A stretch of 64,000 nt of DNA from Alloscardovia sp963543015 (GCA_963543015.1 CAUTYZ010000005.1:1-64000); one strand, 5' to 3'. Numbered from the stretch's first letter, positions 33,511-43,478 are shown. The notes: generated by a model from the letters alone, not told the origin. Numbers and translations: made by a program.

Positions 33511-35883
33511 ATGAATAATGAACACAATCATATAGAACCGTATTGGAACGCCGATTTACCTATTGATGAACGCGTTTCTGATTTGCTTTCCCGTATGAGC
33601 ATTCGCGAAAAAATTGGCCAAATGATGCAGCTCGATGCTCGGCAAAATTTGGACAATATCATTCTCGACAAGCATGCTGGCTCTATTTTGCATACGTCAC
33701 CAGAAGATCTTCCACGGGCACATAATCTCGTACAGCAAACTCGTCTGCGCATTCCTATGCTCGTGGGCGACGATCTTATCCACGGATATTCCTTCTATCC
33801 GGGCGCAACAATTTTCCCTGAGCAGCTCGGTATGGCTTCTAGCTGGGATATCGCAAAAATTGAACGTGCAGCTCAAATTACCGCTCGTGAGGCAGTAACT
33901 ACTGGCGTTCAGTGGACCTTCTCCCCTGTACTGTGCATTGCACGCGATACGCGTTGGGGTCGAGTCGGCGAAACGTTTGGCGAAGATCCATATCTTATCG
34001 GAGAGCTTGCAAGTGCAATGGTTCGTGGCTATCAAGGTGGAAACGCGGTTGATTCTCAAACTCCTCTGGGTAAGAAATCCATCCTCGCTACCGCAAAACA
34101 TTTTGCAGGTTACTCCGAAACTCAAGGCGGACGTGATGCCTCAGAAGCAGATTTGTCACACCGCAAACTTGCATCATGGTTCTTGCCTCCGTTTAAGCGC
34201 GTAGCAGAGGAAGGCATTGGCACGTTTATGCTGGGCTACGAATCCATCGAAGGTGTGCCAATTACTGTCAACTCGTGGCTTCTGAATGACGTTCTTCGCA
34301 ATCAGTGGGGTTATAAGGGCACTTTGATTACTGACTGGGCAAATGTCAGCCGTCTGGTATGGGAGCAGCGTGTCATGAAGAATCCTGTGGATGCGGCAAT
34401 TGCTGCTATTCGCGCAGGAAATGATCTCATTATGACCTCTCCTGAATTCTATGATGCGACGTATGAGGCAATTGAAAGCGGACGTCTTGACGAGAGTGAA
34501 CTGGATGCACCTGTTCGTCGTATTTTGGCACTCAAATTCCGTCTTGGTCTTTTTGAAGACCCTCGTCTTCCTGATGCGGCACAAGCTGCAAAAATTATCG
34601 GAAATGCTGCACATAGCGCAGCCAACCTTGAACTGACACGTGAGAGCATTGTCCTTTTGCACAACGACGGCACTCTTCCGCTCAAACATAAGCCACACAA
34701 GCTAGCCCTCATTGGTCCGCTTATTGATGATGCTCAAACCCAGCTTGGCGACTGGGCAGGTAACTCTGGACAGGTTTCGTGGATGCCAGATGGTCATCCT
34801 CGAAAGGCGATTACGACTGTTCAAGATGGTTTCGAGAAATTGATGCCATCGGACTGGACGATGACCACTGCTCACGGAGCAAATATCGTCGACCTCGTCC
34901 CAGATCCTGCAGGCGAGTTCTACCCTGATGGCCAGCCTCGTCCTTATGTGGGACAAAGCGCGAAAATTGATCAGGATCTCATCGATGAAGCAGTTCGCAA
35001 TGCTCGCAATGCAGACGTCGCTGTCGTCGTTGTAGGCGATGTCATTCAGCTCATTGGTGAGGGGTGCTCAACTGCTACTTTGGAGCTGCTTGGCGGGCAG
35101 AATGCTCTCATTGATGCTGTGACAGCCACAGGAACTCCGACAATCGTTGTACTGATGTCCAGCAAACCTCAAGTGCTTCCAGAAAGCGCTCTTGAGAATG
35201 CAAATGCTCTTCTGTGGGCACCAAGCCCTGGTATGAGGGGCGGCCAAGCTATCGCTGAAATCATCATGGGTATGGTCAACCCATCGGGACGACTGCCGAT
35301 CACTTTCCCTCGTCATGCGGGCCAGCTTCCTGTCTACTACAACCAGATTCGTGGCCAGCATGGTGACCGTTATGCTGATCTGACTCAGGATCCAACGTTT
35401 GCATTTGGCGAAGGCTTGTCGTATACGACGTTCAGCTACGGTGATATCTCTTTGAGTAATTCTTCTGGAACAACTGTTAGCCAAGAAGATACGGATACTT
35501 CTGTGTGGGCTATGTCCACGAATGGCGATTCAGCTGATACTGCAGAAACACTCATTCCGTCATACACACATGATGGAGTCGTTCACGCCAGTATTGACGT
35601 AACAAATACAGGAGATATCAAAGGCGTAGAAATCGTTCAGCTCTATATCGGAGATATCGTTACATCCGTTAGTTGGACTGATCGCGAGCTCAAAGCATTT
35701 AAGCGCATAGAACTCAACCCCGGCGAGACTCGTACAGTAGAGTTTGATATCCCTATCTCTGACTGCTCTATCGTCGATGCTCATGCAAACAGAATTGTCG
35801 AAAACGGTGAATTTGAAATCCTTATCGGACATTCTTCACGTCGAAGCGACCTGAAGAGAGCACTTTTCGCCGTTGAGGATTAA
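33511..35883 (+). CDS. Glycoside hydrolase family 3 beta-glucosidase-like enzyme
   Basis: 790 residues, full length for a three-domain GH3 protein. N-terminal barrel: MSIREKIGQMMQLD, GDDLIHGYSFYPGATIFPEQLG, ARDTRWGRVGETFGEDPYL, AKHFAGYSETQGGRD, and the catalytic nucleophile Asp275 in GTLITDWANVS. The alpha/beta sandwich includes NARNADVAVVVVGDVIQLIGEG, and the C-terminal fibronectin-III-like domain has VTNTGDIKGVEIVQLYIG. No signal peptide, so it acts in the cytoplasm on imported beta-glucosides or xylosides. It stands alone with its own terminator. Confidence 0.94.
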   Translation: MNNEHNHIEPYWNADLPIDERVSDLLSRMSIREKIGQMMQLDARQNLDNIILDKHAGSILHTSPEDLPRAHNLVQQTRLRIPMLVGDDLIHGYSFYPGATIFPEQLGMASSWDIAKIERAAQITAREAVTTGVQWTFSPVLCIARDTRWGRVGETFGEDPYLIGELASAMVRGYQGGNAVDSQTPLGKKSILATAKHFAGYSETQGGRDASEADLSHRKLASWFLPPFKRVAEEGIGTFMLGYESIEGVPITVNSWLLNDVLRNQWGYKGTLITDWANVSRLVWEQRVMKNPVDAAIAAIRAGNDLIMTSPEFYDATYEAIESGRLDESELDAPVRRILALKFRLGLFEDPRLPDAAQAAKIIGNAAHSAANLELTRESIVLLHNDGTLPLKHKPHKLALIGPLIDDAQTQLGDWAGNSGQVSWMPDGHPRKAITTVQDGFEKLMPSDWTMTTAHGANIVDLVPDPAGEFYPDGQPRPYVGQSAKIDQDLIDEAVRNARNADVAVVVVGDVIQLIGEGCSTATLELLGGQNALIDAVTATGTPTIVVLMSSKPQVLPESALENANALLWAPSPGMRGGQAIAEIIMGMVNPSGRLPITFPRHAGQLPVYYNQIRGQHGDRYADLTQDPTFAFGEGLSYTTFSYGDISLSNSSGTTVSQEDTDTSVWAMSTNGDSADTAETLIPSYTHDGVVHASIDVTNTGDIKGVEIVQLYIGDIVTSVSWTDRELKAFKRIELNPGETRTVEFDIPISDCSIVDAHANRIVENGEFEILIGHSSRRSDLKRALFAVED

Positions 35884-35906
35884 CAATCATTCTCAGTACA
35901 ATGCGC

Positions 35907-35944
35907 GTGGGGAGGATAATCACTGATTATCCTCCCCACTTTCT
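35907..35944 (+). terminator. Terminator of the GH3 gene
   Basis: Perfect 14-bp arms GTGGGGAGGATAAT and ATTATCCTCCCCAC with a 5-base loop, followed by TTTCTATT. It starts 24 bases after the stop codon. Confidence 0.85.
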
Positions 35945-35945
35945 A

Positions 35946-36749
35946 TTAGTGTTTATGCTTGTGCTTTCGCCAATCCAAAAGATTCCACACACTCGTATTC
36001 ATGCTTGAATCATCAACCTCATACGGATGCTTTCGCCCCCAGATAGCTCCATAGATTGCGTCCACCACCATAGCAGGAAAGCTCACTGCAAAAAGCGCGG
36101 TCAACAGAATAAAGAAAATATTGTGAATCCCCACGCTAAAAAGCGAAATAATTGTCGGGGCAATCGCCACCACACCGAACGTAGCACTAAAACTCGTCCA
36201 CGCAGACGAATCATACGACTGCAACTTCTCCAACCACACAACATGCTTATCCTGACGCACATAAAAATACGCATATACACACGTCATAACAAGCGAGACC
36301 GTACCCCAAATACCAATGAATGACACGATTTCGGAAGAACTAATAGTGGCTTCATCACTGTGGGTAAGAAAATAACCGCCTTCAATGAATGCAAACGTCA
36401 TGATTATCCACATTACAACAGTCATAATCATGCAAAAAGATTGCAGTTTTTCAACAACCGGTCAGATAAACGAAAGCAGGAAACTCAGACAGGAGAAAAT
36501 GCATAGCCCAATGCTTATTGGCGCATATATTGGCATAAAGCCGGTAAAGCCACGTGTTGTGAAAATAACATACACGCCCCATAAAAATGTATTGACGAAT
36601 GAAAGTCGAAATGCCGAAGGATCCTGCGGATGTTGAGGAATTGGGAAGTGAAAACGCTCTACATAAGAGCTTTCGTACTTTTGATCATCAGAAAAATCTT
36701 TATTAGTATTCTCAGCTAAAGACTCATTTTCGTTTTCTTGTATCGTCAT
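35946..36749 (-). pseudogene. Polytopic membrane protein, possible immunity protein, interrupted by in-frame TGA
   Basis: The first part (ATG at 36749, 95 residues) has an acidic N-terminus and two TM segments, ending LSFLLSFI at a TGA (36462-36464). The same frame continues PVVEKLQSFC and then MIMTVVMWIIMTFAFIEGGYF for another 161 residues with four TM segments, to 35946. The second ATG (36431) has no ribosome site, so a single gene of about 267 residues with a Trp (TGG) to TGA change is likely. Its start overlaps the stop of the LXG gene by one base (TAATG). A membrane protein coupled to a toxin-like gene is a candidate immunity protein; this is inferred from position only. Confidence 0.5.
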
Positions 36750-37992
36750 TAGAAATGGAACATCCCTTTCAGACCTGATTTTGCCCATCCCGTGGCAGAC
36801 TGCCCATCAGGAATAAATGGAGCTTTTTGATTGATAATAAAGTTAATTCCTATTCCAGCAGCATATCCAATTAAAGTACCTGCTGGTCCAGCAACAGCTG
36901 TCCCAATTGCTGCTCCTAAAGCCCCTGAACCTGCTGCCGACGCAATATCAACCGTGGTGTCGACAGCAAAGTTCTTTGTCTTTTCTGCATCACTAGACTT
37001 CGTATCATCCACAAAATCTGCTTCGGCATTAGATGCCACCGTCAGAATTGTTCCTGCTGCTCCAAGAATCTTCCATGTTTTTGCCAATGCACTCGCATCA
37101 GAAAAACCTTTAAAATCACTTGTGATATCCATTCCCGATTTAAAGGATTCTTTTGCAGATTTTCCAATCTCTATAAAATCAATTTTACCCTTTGCGGTAC
37201 GACCGTATCGTATCTTGGTAAAGTCGATTCCTTCTTCATCTCGAAGCCTTAAACCTTCGTCAGTCAACGCGTTACTATTCTTTTCAAAGATATTGTCACC
37301 ATCGATACTAAACCAGTGACGTGTTCCACGAGCATGGCGCCCCCTCGAGATATCTAGGAAGTTCTCATCATGTACAGCCATATTATGGTCGTTTAGCACG
37401 TTATATACGTGAGTGCCCTTAGCAATTTTAATTCCATCTTTGCCGAATTTTCGAACAGCAGCGGTTATTGAGCCAAACTCAGATATTTTGTACAATACCT
37501 CAGGAATTGATCCTTGTAACGCAGCTTGACATGCATCTGCTTCTTGCTTGTATTCTTTTACAACGCGCGCCGCATCCAATTTCAGACCATTCCACTCATT
37601 CATCGCTCTGCTCTTAGCACTATTAGCAGAACGAATAGAAGCTCGAGCATCTTCCTGTGCCCCACATTCGCTCTCATATCTCTCTGATACGAAGAAATAA
37701 TTCCACTTTGCTTATTAACTTCCGTTTGATACGACCGTGCTTGATCAAGTAACTGTGAAATGCGCTGCTGCAAATCACTGACGGTATCTGACCATGCGTT
37801 CAGCACTACATGTACTCGGCTAGTCAAATCATATAAAGCAGTCAATTTTGTATACATCTCAGAACGTTTGGTATCAAAAGCTTCGCTGTACTGACCTTTA
37901 ATCTCAACACCTGTAGATTTCGTATATTGCAGTGCATCTACTGCGGTCCGCAGTTGTTCCGAATAAGCTCCAAACTTCCCAGCCACATACAT
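36749..37992 (-). pseudogene. LXG-type (type VII secretion) toxin-like protein, frameshifted
   Basis: The N-terminal frame (start 37992) reads KFGAYSEQLRTAVDAL, then VEIKGQYSEAFDTKRSEMY, which resembles the LXG motif region (L-x-G with x = K), then long helices. It leaves frame near 37660-37700 and stops at 37600. The other frame, open from about 37700, reads SERYESECGAQEDARAS and on through MNEWNGLKLDAARVVKEYK to 36749. One added base near a GAGAGA stretch rejoins them into 414 residues. The C-terminus has a glycine-zipper stretch (SAAGSGALGAAIGTAVAG) like membrane-acting LXG effectors. Alternatively two genes overlap by ATGA. No ESX/Ess secretion genes are in the window. Confidence 0.6.
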
Positions 37993-38080
37993 AATTTCGT
38001 CTGGGTCTCACGATATGGGATCAGTCTCTAATTCTAAGAGTTCCCACTCATCATTTCTCATATACATTCGTAGGCCAACC

Positions 38081-38392
38081 TTAACGCTTTTCAAGAAGGC
38101 CTGAATCAGCCGCAACGTCCAGGGATTCTTTAGACAAGGAATTATCGATATTAGTCGTCTGCACACTTGCTTGCTTCATCATATCGGCACACGTTTTGAC
38201 ATCTGTTCCCAATTGTTTTTGTAGGCTAAGAACTCCGTTGCTAAGAGTCTCCATCACTGAACGTACTGAGTTATTCCCCATGCATGTCACATCTTGGCGA
38301 GAAAAACTCTCGACGTCAGAGCTCACTTCTGACAGCGCTTTCACAATCTGGGCTACCGAACGTTCGGATACTGCAAAATCCGAGCTTCCCAT
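38081..38392 (-). CDS. Small helical WXG100-like / TIGR04197-like T7SS partner protein
   Basis: 103 residues, nearly all helical: SVAQIVKALSEVSSDVESF, then VRSVMETLSNGVLSLQKQLG and VKTCADMMKQASVQTTNID. Size, two-helix layout and position just upstream of an LXG gene fit the small partner proteins that help load LXG effectors. A WXG motif is not present. The 88-base gap to the LXG start is on the same strand, so one transcript is likely. Confidence 0.6.
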   Translation of the reverse strand: MGSSDFAVSERSVAQIVKALSEVSSDVESFSRQDVTCMGNNSVRSVMETLSNGVLSLQKQLGTDVKTCADMMKQASVQTTNIDNSLSKESLDVAADSGLLEKR

Positions 38393-38453
38393 TTTCTACT
38401 CTTCAAACTAGCACTGTCACTGTATAAGCGATAGATACATCGCATCAGTACGC

Positions 38454-38514
38454 AGGAAAGTACAGAAACGTACGGAGACGTTCTGAAACGTACGGAAACA
38501 CGCAGAAGTGTGCA
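38454..38514. repeat. Degenerate tandem repeat with AACGTACGGA units
   Basis: GAAACGTACGGA occurs twice 20 bases apart, with decayed units on both sides (GTACAG, CACGCAGAAG). It lies between the T7SS partner gene and the mntH stop codon. Confidence 0.5.
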
Positions 38515-38554
38515 AAATCCACAACACAAGGAGCCTTGTTTCGCCCCGTCAGTA

Positions 38555-39928
38555 CTACCCCGTTACCGCTGTCACGATGAGCTGGATATTCAGCACGGTC
38601 AGCACAGTTGCGATCACATATCCGAGCACCGTATTCCACCGAGCATTGGCAAAGCGTCCCATAATGGACTTTTTCGACGTGTAGTAGATCAATGGGAAAA
38701 TCGAGAACGGCAGTGCAAGCGAGAGGAATACTTGCGAGTACACAATCATGTCATCGAGAGTTTGTTCATGGCCATGGCTGAGAACGGCAATGATAACGAC
38801 TGGGACGAGTGTGAGAACGCGTGTACCAAGACGAATAACCCATTGAGGCACGCTCACATGCATGAATCCTTCAAGCACGATTTGCCCGGTCAGAGTTCCC
38901 GTAATTGTCGAGTTTTGCCCACTCGCAAGTAAAGCAATAGCAAACAAAGTAGCAAGGAATTTGCTGGCAATAACTCCTGCAATTTGTGGGTCGGCAAGAG
39001 CATTATACATTTCCTTAAACGCGGTCACCTCATGGGCATGACCGTAGAAAATTGCCGCACCCACGATAAGAAGCAATGAATTGACGACAAACGCGATAGT
39101 AAGCTGAACGTTGGAATCCCATGTCATAAAGCGAACGGCTTTATCAGGTTCTTTGTCTGACTGTGTATTCACTTTTCGTGTTTGCACGATGGATGAGTGC
39201 AGATACAAATTATGTGGCATAACGGTCGCTCCGATAATTCCTAAAGCGAGCGCGAGCATGGTTGCCTGATCTTGAGCAGTAAGTCCTGACAGTTTGTCAG
39301 TGCTGGGAACGTATCCCCACAGTAATTGTCCCATATTCGGGCGTGCAAGAACGACAATGTATCCGAAAATCAGCACAATGGTGAGGATGAGCGCGGCAAC
39401 TATTGCTTCAATTTTTCTAAAACCAAGATGCATGAGTGCCAGCAAGACGAGCACATCAAGAACGGTAATAATAATGCACACAAGAAGCGGGATCCCGAAC
39501 AATAAATGCAACGCAATTGCCGAGCCGAGTACTTCTGCAAAATCGGTTGCGATAAGAGCAAGTTCGATAATGATAAACAGAATCCATCGCATCCATTTCG
39601 GCGAGCGTTCCGCGATATGTTGTGCGAGATCTTGACGAGTAACCATGCCTAATTTTCCAGCCATGTGCTGCAGCTGCATAGCGATGAGTGATGATAAGAG
39701 AATGACGCTCAGCAGAGCGTACTTATATGTCGCTCCACCCACAACGCTGGTAATCCAGTTACCCGGATCCATGTATCCTACGGCTACGAGAGCTCCGGGA
39801 CCTAGAAATGCGAAAAAGTTTTTCCAAAAGGAGTCACTTTCAGGAACTGCGATGCTTTGGTTCACTTCAGACAGTGACACTTTGGATGAAACCTGTGTCA
39901 CAACATGCGTTGTGTGCGTTTTCTTCAT
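38555..39928 (-). CDS. mntH: Nramp family divalent metal (Mn2+/Fe2+) transporter
   Basis: 457 residues with 11 hydrophobic segments. Metal-site motif YMDPGNWITSVVGGA in TM1 and MPHNLYLHSSIVQTR in TM6 are present, both typical of MntH. It imports Mn2+ with protons at the cytoplasmic membrane. The N-terminus has an extra 25 residues rich in Thr and Val. The 310-base upstream gap (39929-40238) contains a tandem 10-bp repeat and the terminator of the next gene; no MntR or DtxR-type operator was recognised. Confidence 0.93.
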   Translation of the reverse strand: MKKTHTTHVVTQVSSKVSLSEVNQSIAVPESDSFWKNFFAFLGPGALVAVGYMDPGNWITSVVGGATYKYALLSVILLSSLIAMQLQHMAGKLGMVTRQDLAQHIAERSPKWMRWILFIIIELALIATDFAEVLGSAIALHLLFGIPLLVCIIITVLDVLVLLALMHLGFRKIEAIVAALILTIVLIFGYIVVLARPNMGQLLWGYVPSTDKLSGLTAQDQATMLALALGIIGATVMPHNLYLHSSIVQTRKVNTQSDKEPDKAVRFMTWDSNVQLTIAFVVNSLLLIVGAAIFYGHAHEVTAFKEMYNALADPQIAGVIASKFLATLFAIALLASGQNSTITGTLTGQIVLEGFMHVSVPQWVIRLGTRVLTLVPVVIIAVLSHGHEQTLDDMIVYSQVFLSLALPFSIFPLIYYTSKKSIMGRFANARWNTVLGYVIATVLTVLNIQLIVTAVTG

Positions 39929-40048
39929 TACCCCTGCTTTGCATATGCCAGTTCTCTCGTCTCACACTAGCTTAATGAGCGATGAGCATACGTGCAAGAT
40001 GTGTATGTATGATGCGCGACACAATGTGTTCCAATGTGCGCGCTGTGC

Positions 40049-40088
40049 TGCAATGTGATGCAATGTGATGCAATGTGATGCAATGTGC
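40049..40088. repeat. 10-bp tandem repeat, four copies, upstream of mntH
   Basis: TGCAATGTGA is repeated three times exactly, with a fourth copy differing at the last base. Related AATGTG words lie just before it (40023, 40033). It is 120-160 bases before the mntH start. Confidence 0.85.
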
Positions 40089-40130
40089 TACGCTGAGCAA
40101 TCTACCGTACACTGCATAAAGATATATACA

Positions 40131-40170
40131 TAAAAAGAAAAGTGTGCGCTACGCCTGGTATACGCACACT
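40131..40170 (-). terminator. Terminator of the SDR gene
   Basis: AGTGTGCG and CGCACACT arms (40141-40170), followed on minus by TTTTCTTTTTA. About 70 bases after the stop at 40239. Confidence 0.8.
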
Positions 40171-40238
40171 AAAAAGAATGAAATTATGCCGAAGCACTGA
40201 CCCTTAGGTCACACGTGAGTACATGCGACTGCGTGAAT

Positions 40239-40877
40239 TTACATGAATGCTGGCTTTGGTCCGTCAGTTCCTGGCTTATTGATTCCGATATTTCCATGAG
40301 AGTATTCTGCAGGATTCTTTGCAATATTAACTGCTACCTGAGCGACGCTACGACGGGAAATTTCCGTTCCCTTGAATGGTTCATCCTTTGTCGTAATTTC
40401 AAAATCGATTTCTGGCTCATTGGTCAACCATGCTGGACGCAAAATGGTGTAATCCAAATCAGATGCTTCGATGCGCTGTGCTGCAGCAATGTATGGTGGG
40501 AAGTACGCACCGATCATCACGTTATTCCATACGCCAAATTCTCCTGGAACTTCATCCAAGATGCCCAATGTAGTAACGAAGGACAGACGGGATACTCCTT
40601 CTGCGTCCATGGCTTCGATAATTGCGCGTGCAAAATCATCCATGTCTCCTGCAAGGCTTGCAAATACGTAATCCACGCCTTCTACCGCTGCACGAATGTC
40701 TTCTGTGCTTGCTGCAGAGCCTTCAAAAATAGTAACGCAATCTTCTGGAAGATCCACGCAGTTGAGACGTGACTTGTCACGCAAGAAAAGATTAAGATGA
40801 GCATCGGTTTGTTCTAAGAACAGAGGGATAGATTCCATACCGATACGGCTGCTTGCTCCGATGATTGCTACTTTCAT
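40239..40877 (-). CDS. NAD(P)-dependent oxidoreductase, atypical SDR
   Basis: 212 residues from the ATG at 40877, preceded by AGGAG. KVAIIGASSRIGMESIPLFL is the nucleotide-binding start; VDYVFASLAGDMDDFARAI and RLSFVTTLGILDEVPGEFG follow. It is a paralogue of the protein at 26672-27250, sharing ALSGDLP/SLAGDM and the late DYTIIRSGW/DYTILRPAW segment. Substrate unknown. Confidence 0.82.
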   Translation of the reverse strand: MKVAIIGASSRIGMESIPLFLEQTDAHLNLFLRDKSRLNCVDLPEDCVTIFEGSAASTEDIRAAVEGVDYVFASLAGDMDDFARAIIEAMDAEGVSRLSFVTTLGILDEVPGEFGVWNNVMIGAYFPPYIAAAQRIEASDLDYTILRPAWLTNEPEIDFEITTKDEPFKGTEISRRSVAQVAVNIAKNPAEYSHGNIGINKPGTDGPKPAFM

Positions 40878-41106
40878 TCTGTGCTCCTGATGATGTCTGC
40901 TTATGTCTACAGTAAAGAGCAATAGAATGCGCCTGTTACTCACTTCTCATTACTTTTTCATCATACCTATAAGACTCATACGATATTCTCTGAGCATAAA
41001 GCCCTTTCACCATAGTTCACTCATTATGATTATGGTTCGCGCGCGAGCTCTACTCTCTCTACTTTCTTCACCACCCTTTACTCTCGACTCGTTTTACAAT
41101 GGACAT

Positions 41107-41675
41107 ATGAGTGCACTGGATATGACGAGCGCGAAAACACACATACGTCAGCTCGCATTGCAGCAAGTTCGTTCGATGCCTGACCGTATAAAAAATCAGT
41201 GTGATGCCGAATTACTTCAGCATTTTCTGTGCTCTGATGAGTACCGAGCTGCCCGCACCATCGCAACATATATGTCTCTTCCTCATGAATTCGATACGCA
41301 TCCACTTATCGAAGCTGCATTACGAGATGGCAAATGCGTTCTCATACCGCACACACTTCCCCATCTTCCCCATCATCGTATGGAATTTTGCATATATGAC
41401 CATAATCATCTTCAGCGATCACGTATGAGTATTATCGAGCCTGAAGAAAAAACGCAGCTCATCACGTCGTCTCTCCTGAAGACATCGACCTCATTCACGT
41501 CCCTGCAGTTGCGATTAATTCTGCCAATTATCGCATCGGCTACGGCAAAGGCTACTATGACCGATACTTGCACAACTATTCAGGCGCAACTATCAGCACG
41601 ATTTATCGCTGCCAATTAGCAGATTTTTCTCACGAATCACACGATATTCCTGTACACCATGTGCTTTACGCATGA
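41107..41675 (+). pseudogene. fthC: 5-formyltetrahydrofolate cyclo-ligase, frameshifted
   Basis: The frame from the ATG at 41107 gives the N-terminal half (RQLALQQVRSMP, IATYMSLPHEFDTHPLI, KCVLIPHTLP). After the A6 run at 41447-41452 the family sequence moves to another frame: PEDIDLIHVPAVAINSANY and the diagnostic RIGYGKGYYDRYL, ending VHHVLYA at 41675. Adding one A to the run restores a 189-residue protein, the normal length. The enzyme converts 5-formyl-THF to 5,10-methenyl-THF. Usually present in one copy, so a sequencing error is a real possibility. Confidence 0.88.
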
Positions 41676-42109
41676 TGTCCATGAACGTTAAACCAGCGCA
41701 TAACTGTGCCGGACGTCATACCCAGTATCGAAATAATGGCTCCGTTGATAATCCACTGCCACTGAATCCATTGCAAATCTGCCTGGCCAGACAAGAAATT
41801 GTGTATATTGGATGTCACAAACGGCACGAGGGCAAATAAGACCCCCAGCACGAGCGCAACCATCCACTTATTTTTGCCCCACATATTTTCGCCACCTACC
41901 GCAAAAGAAACGATAAAAGTGAGCACTGGCAAAACGATGTAATACACAATCAGCTCATACCCAAAGCCAAGCTCCATCTCAGCGATAGTCGCGAGATGAA
42001 AATATGCCACAAGGAAAGTCCACACAAATGCATACAGGGCAACCAGAAATACTTCAATCGGACGGCTTTGAGTATGACGATGTGCCTTATGCTGAGCTAT
42101 GTTCCTCAT
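41666..42109 (-). CDS. Small polytopic membrane protein
   Basis: 147 residues from the ATG at 42109, preceded by the strong GGAGGGGAAG. Four hydrophobic segments (IEVFLVALYAFVWTFLVAYF, LIVYYIVLPVLTFIVSFAVG, MVALVLGVLFALVPFV, IINGAIISILGM). No family recognised. The stretch VGGENMWGKNKW resembles IGYEKLWGAWA in the protein at 43479-44336, hinting that the two are distant relatives. It overlaps the 3' end of fthC by 10 bases, tail to tail. Confidence 0.72.
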   Translation of the reverse strand: MRNIAQHKAHRHTQSRPIEVFLVALYAFVWTFLVAYFHLATIAEMELGFGYELIVYYIVLPVLTFIVSFAVGGENMWGKNKWMVALVLGVLFALVPFVTSNIHNFLSGQADLQWIQWQWIINGAIISILGMTSGTVMRWFNVHGHHA

Positions 42110-42234
42110 CTTCCCCTCCTCTTCGAAGAAAAGCATGACATAAGCATGTTGTTACTGCTTATTTTACTGCAATTTCCCCAGAAAGAAAAAAGACGAGGAC
42201 GCATCACTAGCACACGCTCACTGTTTCCTCACAG

Positions 42235-43266
42235 CTACATGTACGAGAGAACAAGTCCCCCAATCATCAACGCATACAACGTCACAAAAAGCCACTTATA
42301 GCGCACGCAAATTGCCACAAATTCGCGAATAAAAGCAGACGGAATGTAGTAGCTCGCTGTCGTGCAACCAAGCCCATCTCCATTCATACCAATTCGCCTC
42401 GCAAACGTACTCGTGCGGAAGACATGATAATCATTCGTCACAAAAAGGAAGCGCGGATTATCCACCAATTTTTCGCCCAACTCTTGAGAAAACAGGAGGT
42501 TCTCATATGTCGTCGTCGATTTATCTTCCAAGATAACTTTGTCGCGCGGGACGTCCGTTTCTTCGAAAATATAATTCGCAATCGCCTGCGCTTCGGATAC
42601 CTTCTCATCCCCGCCTTTACCGCCGCTGGCGATAATCATGACATCAGGATTTGTGGACTTTTTGAACGCGTCAATTGCCTTATCAATTCGACGCTGGAGC
42701 AATGGAGTAACGCGCTCGCCGTTGATAAGACCAGCTCCATGAATAATGATGAAATCATACTTCTTTCTTTTCGGAATAATTGCGTACACAATCGAATACA
42801 GCAAAAATCCTGCGAAGGCAAAACCGAACACGAAGAAGGTGAAAAACATCAAGATAAAGGCGATATTTATCGCACGATTATTGAGGAAGAAACCCGTGCT
42901 ATCAGTAGCTCGAATGTACACAAGTGCAAAAAATACCAAAATCAGAACGCCCGAAACTAAGGATAAAATATTAACCTTAGAAAAACCTTCACGGTGAAGA
43001 AGCACAAGGCCGTTATATATCAGGAAAAACGAGCTGACAAAGACCATGAAGGGAAGTAAAAGAAAGCCTACCCCAAACAAAATTTCATGCAGAACATCAT
43101 TACCCGTGTTATATGCAAGGCTTGCGATGGTGATATACCCAAAAATAAGACTCAGAATAAGAAGTGGAGGATTCCATAAGCTACGATTATCGCGCCACAT
43201 GGAGAAAATAAGTCCACCAACGCATAAAACCGTCAGCGCATAGACAACTACTGTTCCTGAAATCAT
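42235..43266 (-). CDS. DUF218 / YdcF-like membrane protein
   Basis: 343 residues. The first 165 have five to six TM segments; the DUF218 domain follows with YDFIIIHGAGLINGERVTPLL, DVMIIASGGKGGDEKVSEAQ, EDKSTTTYENLLFS and FVTNDYHVFRTSTFAR, then one last TM. The family includes SanA/YdcF/ElyC-type proteins linked to envelope maintenance. The TM-DUF218-TM layout is the Gram-positive form. Function unproven. Confidence 0.9.
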   Translation of the reverse strand: MISGTVVVYALTVLCVGGLIFSMWRDNRSLWNPPLLILSLIFGYITIASLAYNTGNDVLHEILFGVGFLLLPFMVFVSSFFLIYNGLVLLHREGFSKVNILSLVSGVLILVFFALVYIRATDSTGFFLNNRAINIAFILMFFTFFVFGFAFAGFLLYSIVYAIIPKRKKYDFIIIHGAGLINGERVTPLLQRRIDKAIDAFKKSTNPDVMIIASGGKGGDEKVSEAQAIANYIFEETDVPRDKVILEDKSTTTYENLLFSQELGEKLVDNPRFLFVTNDYHVFRTSTFARRIGMNGDGLGCTTASYYIPSAFIREFVAICVRYKWLFVTLYALMIGGLVLSYM

Positions 43267-43370
43267 GCCTTCAGTATAACAAGGTCAGCATGATAACCAG
43301 CAGATTACTCCGTGATGTCATCTGTGAGCAAAGAAAGATAGAAAAAACAAGGCTTATACGCCCACACAGC

Positions 43371-43422
43371 AAGAAGCGCTACCCTGTAGTTCTTTTGGAG
43401 AGCTTATAGGACAGCGCTTCTT
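43371..43422. promoter_or_regulatory. 10-bp inverted repeat between two membrane-protein genes
   Basis: AAGAAGCGCT (43371-43380) and AGCGCTTCTT (43413-43422), perfect, with a 32-base spacer. It lies after the stop of the gene at 43479 and about 105 bases before the DUF218 start. No adjacent T-run on the minus strand. Confidence 0.4.
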
Positions 43423-43478
43423 AATATATTATTCAGTTAATTTATGCTTGTATTTCAGCAGTATCTGAATACGAGAAT

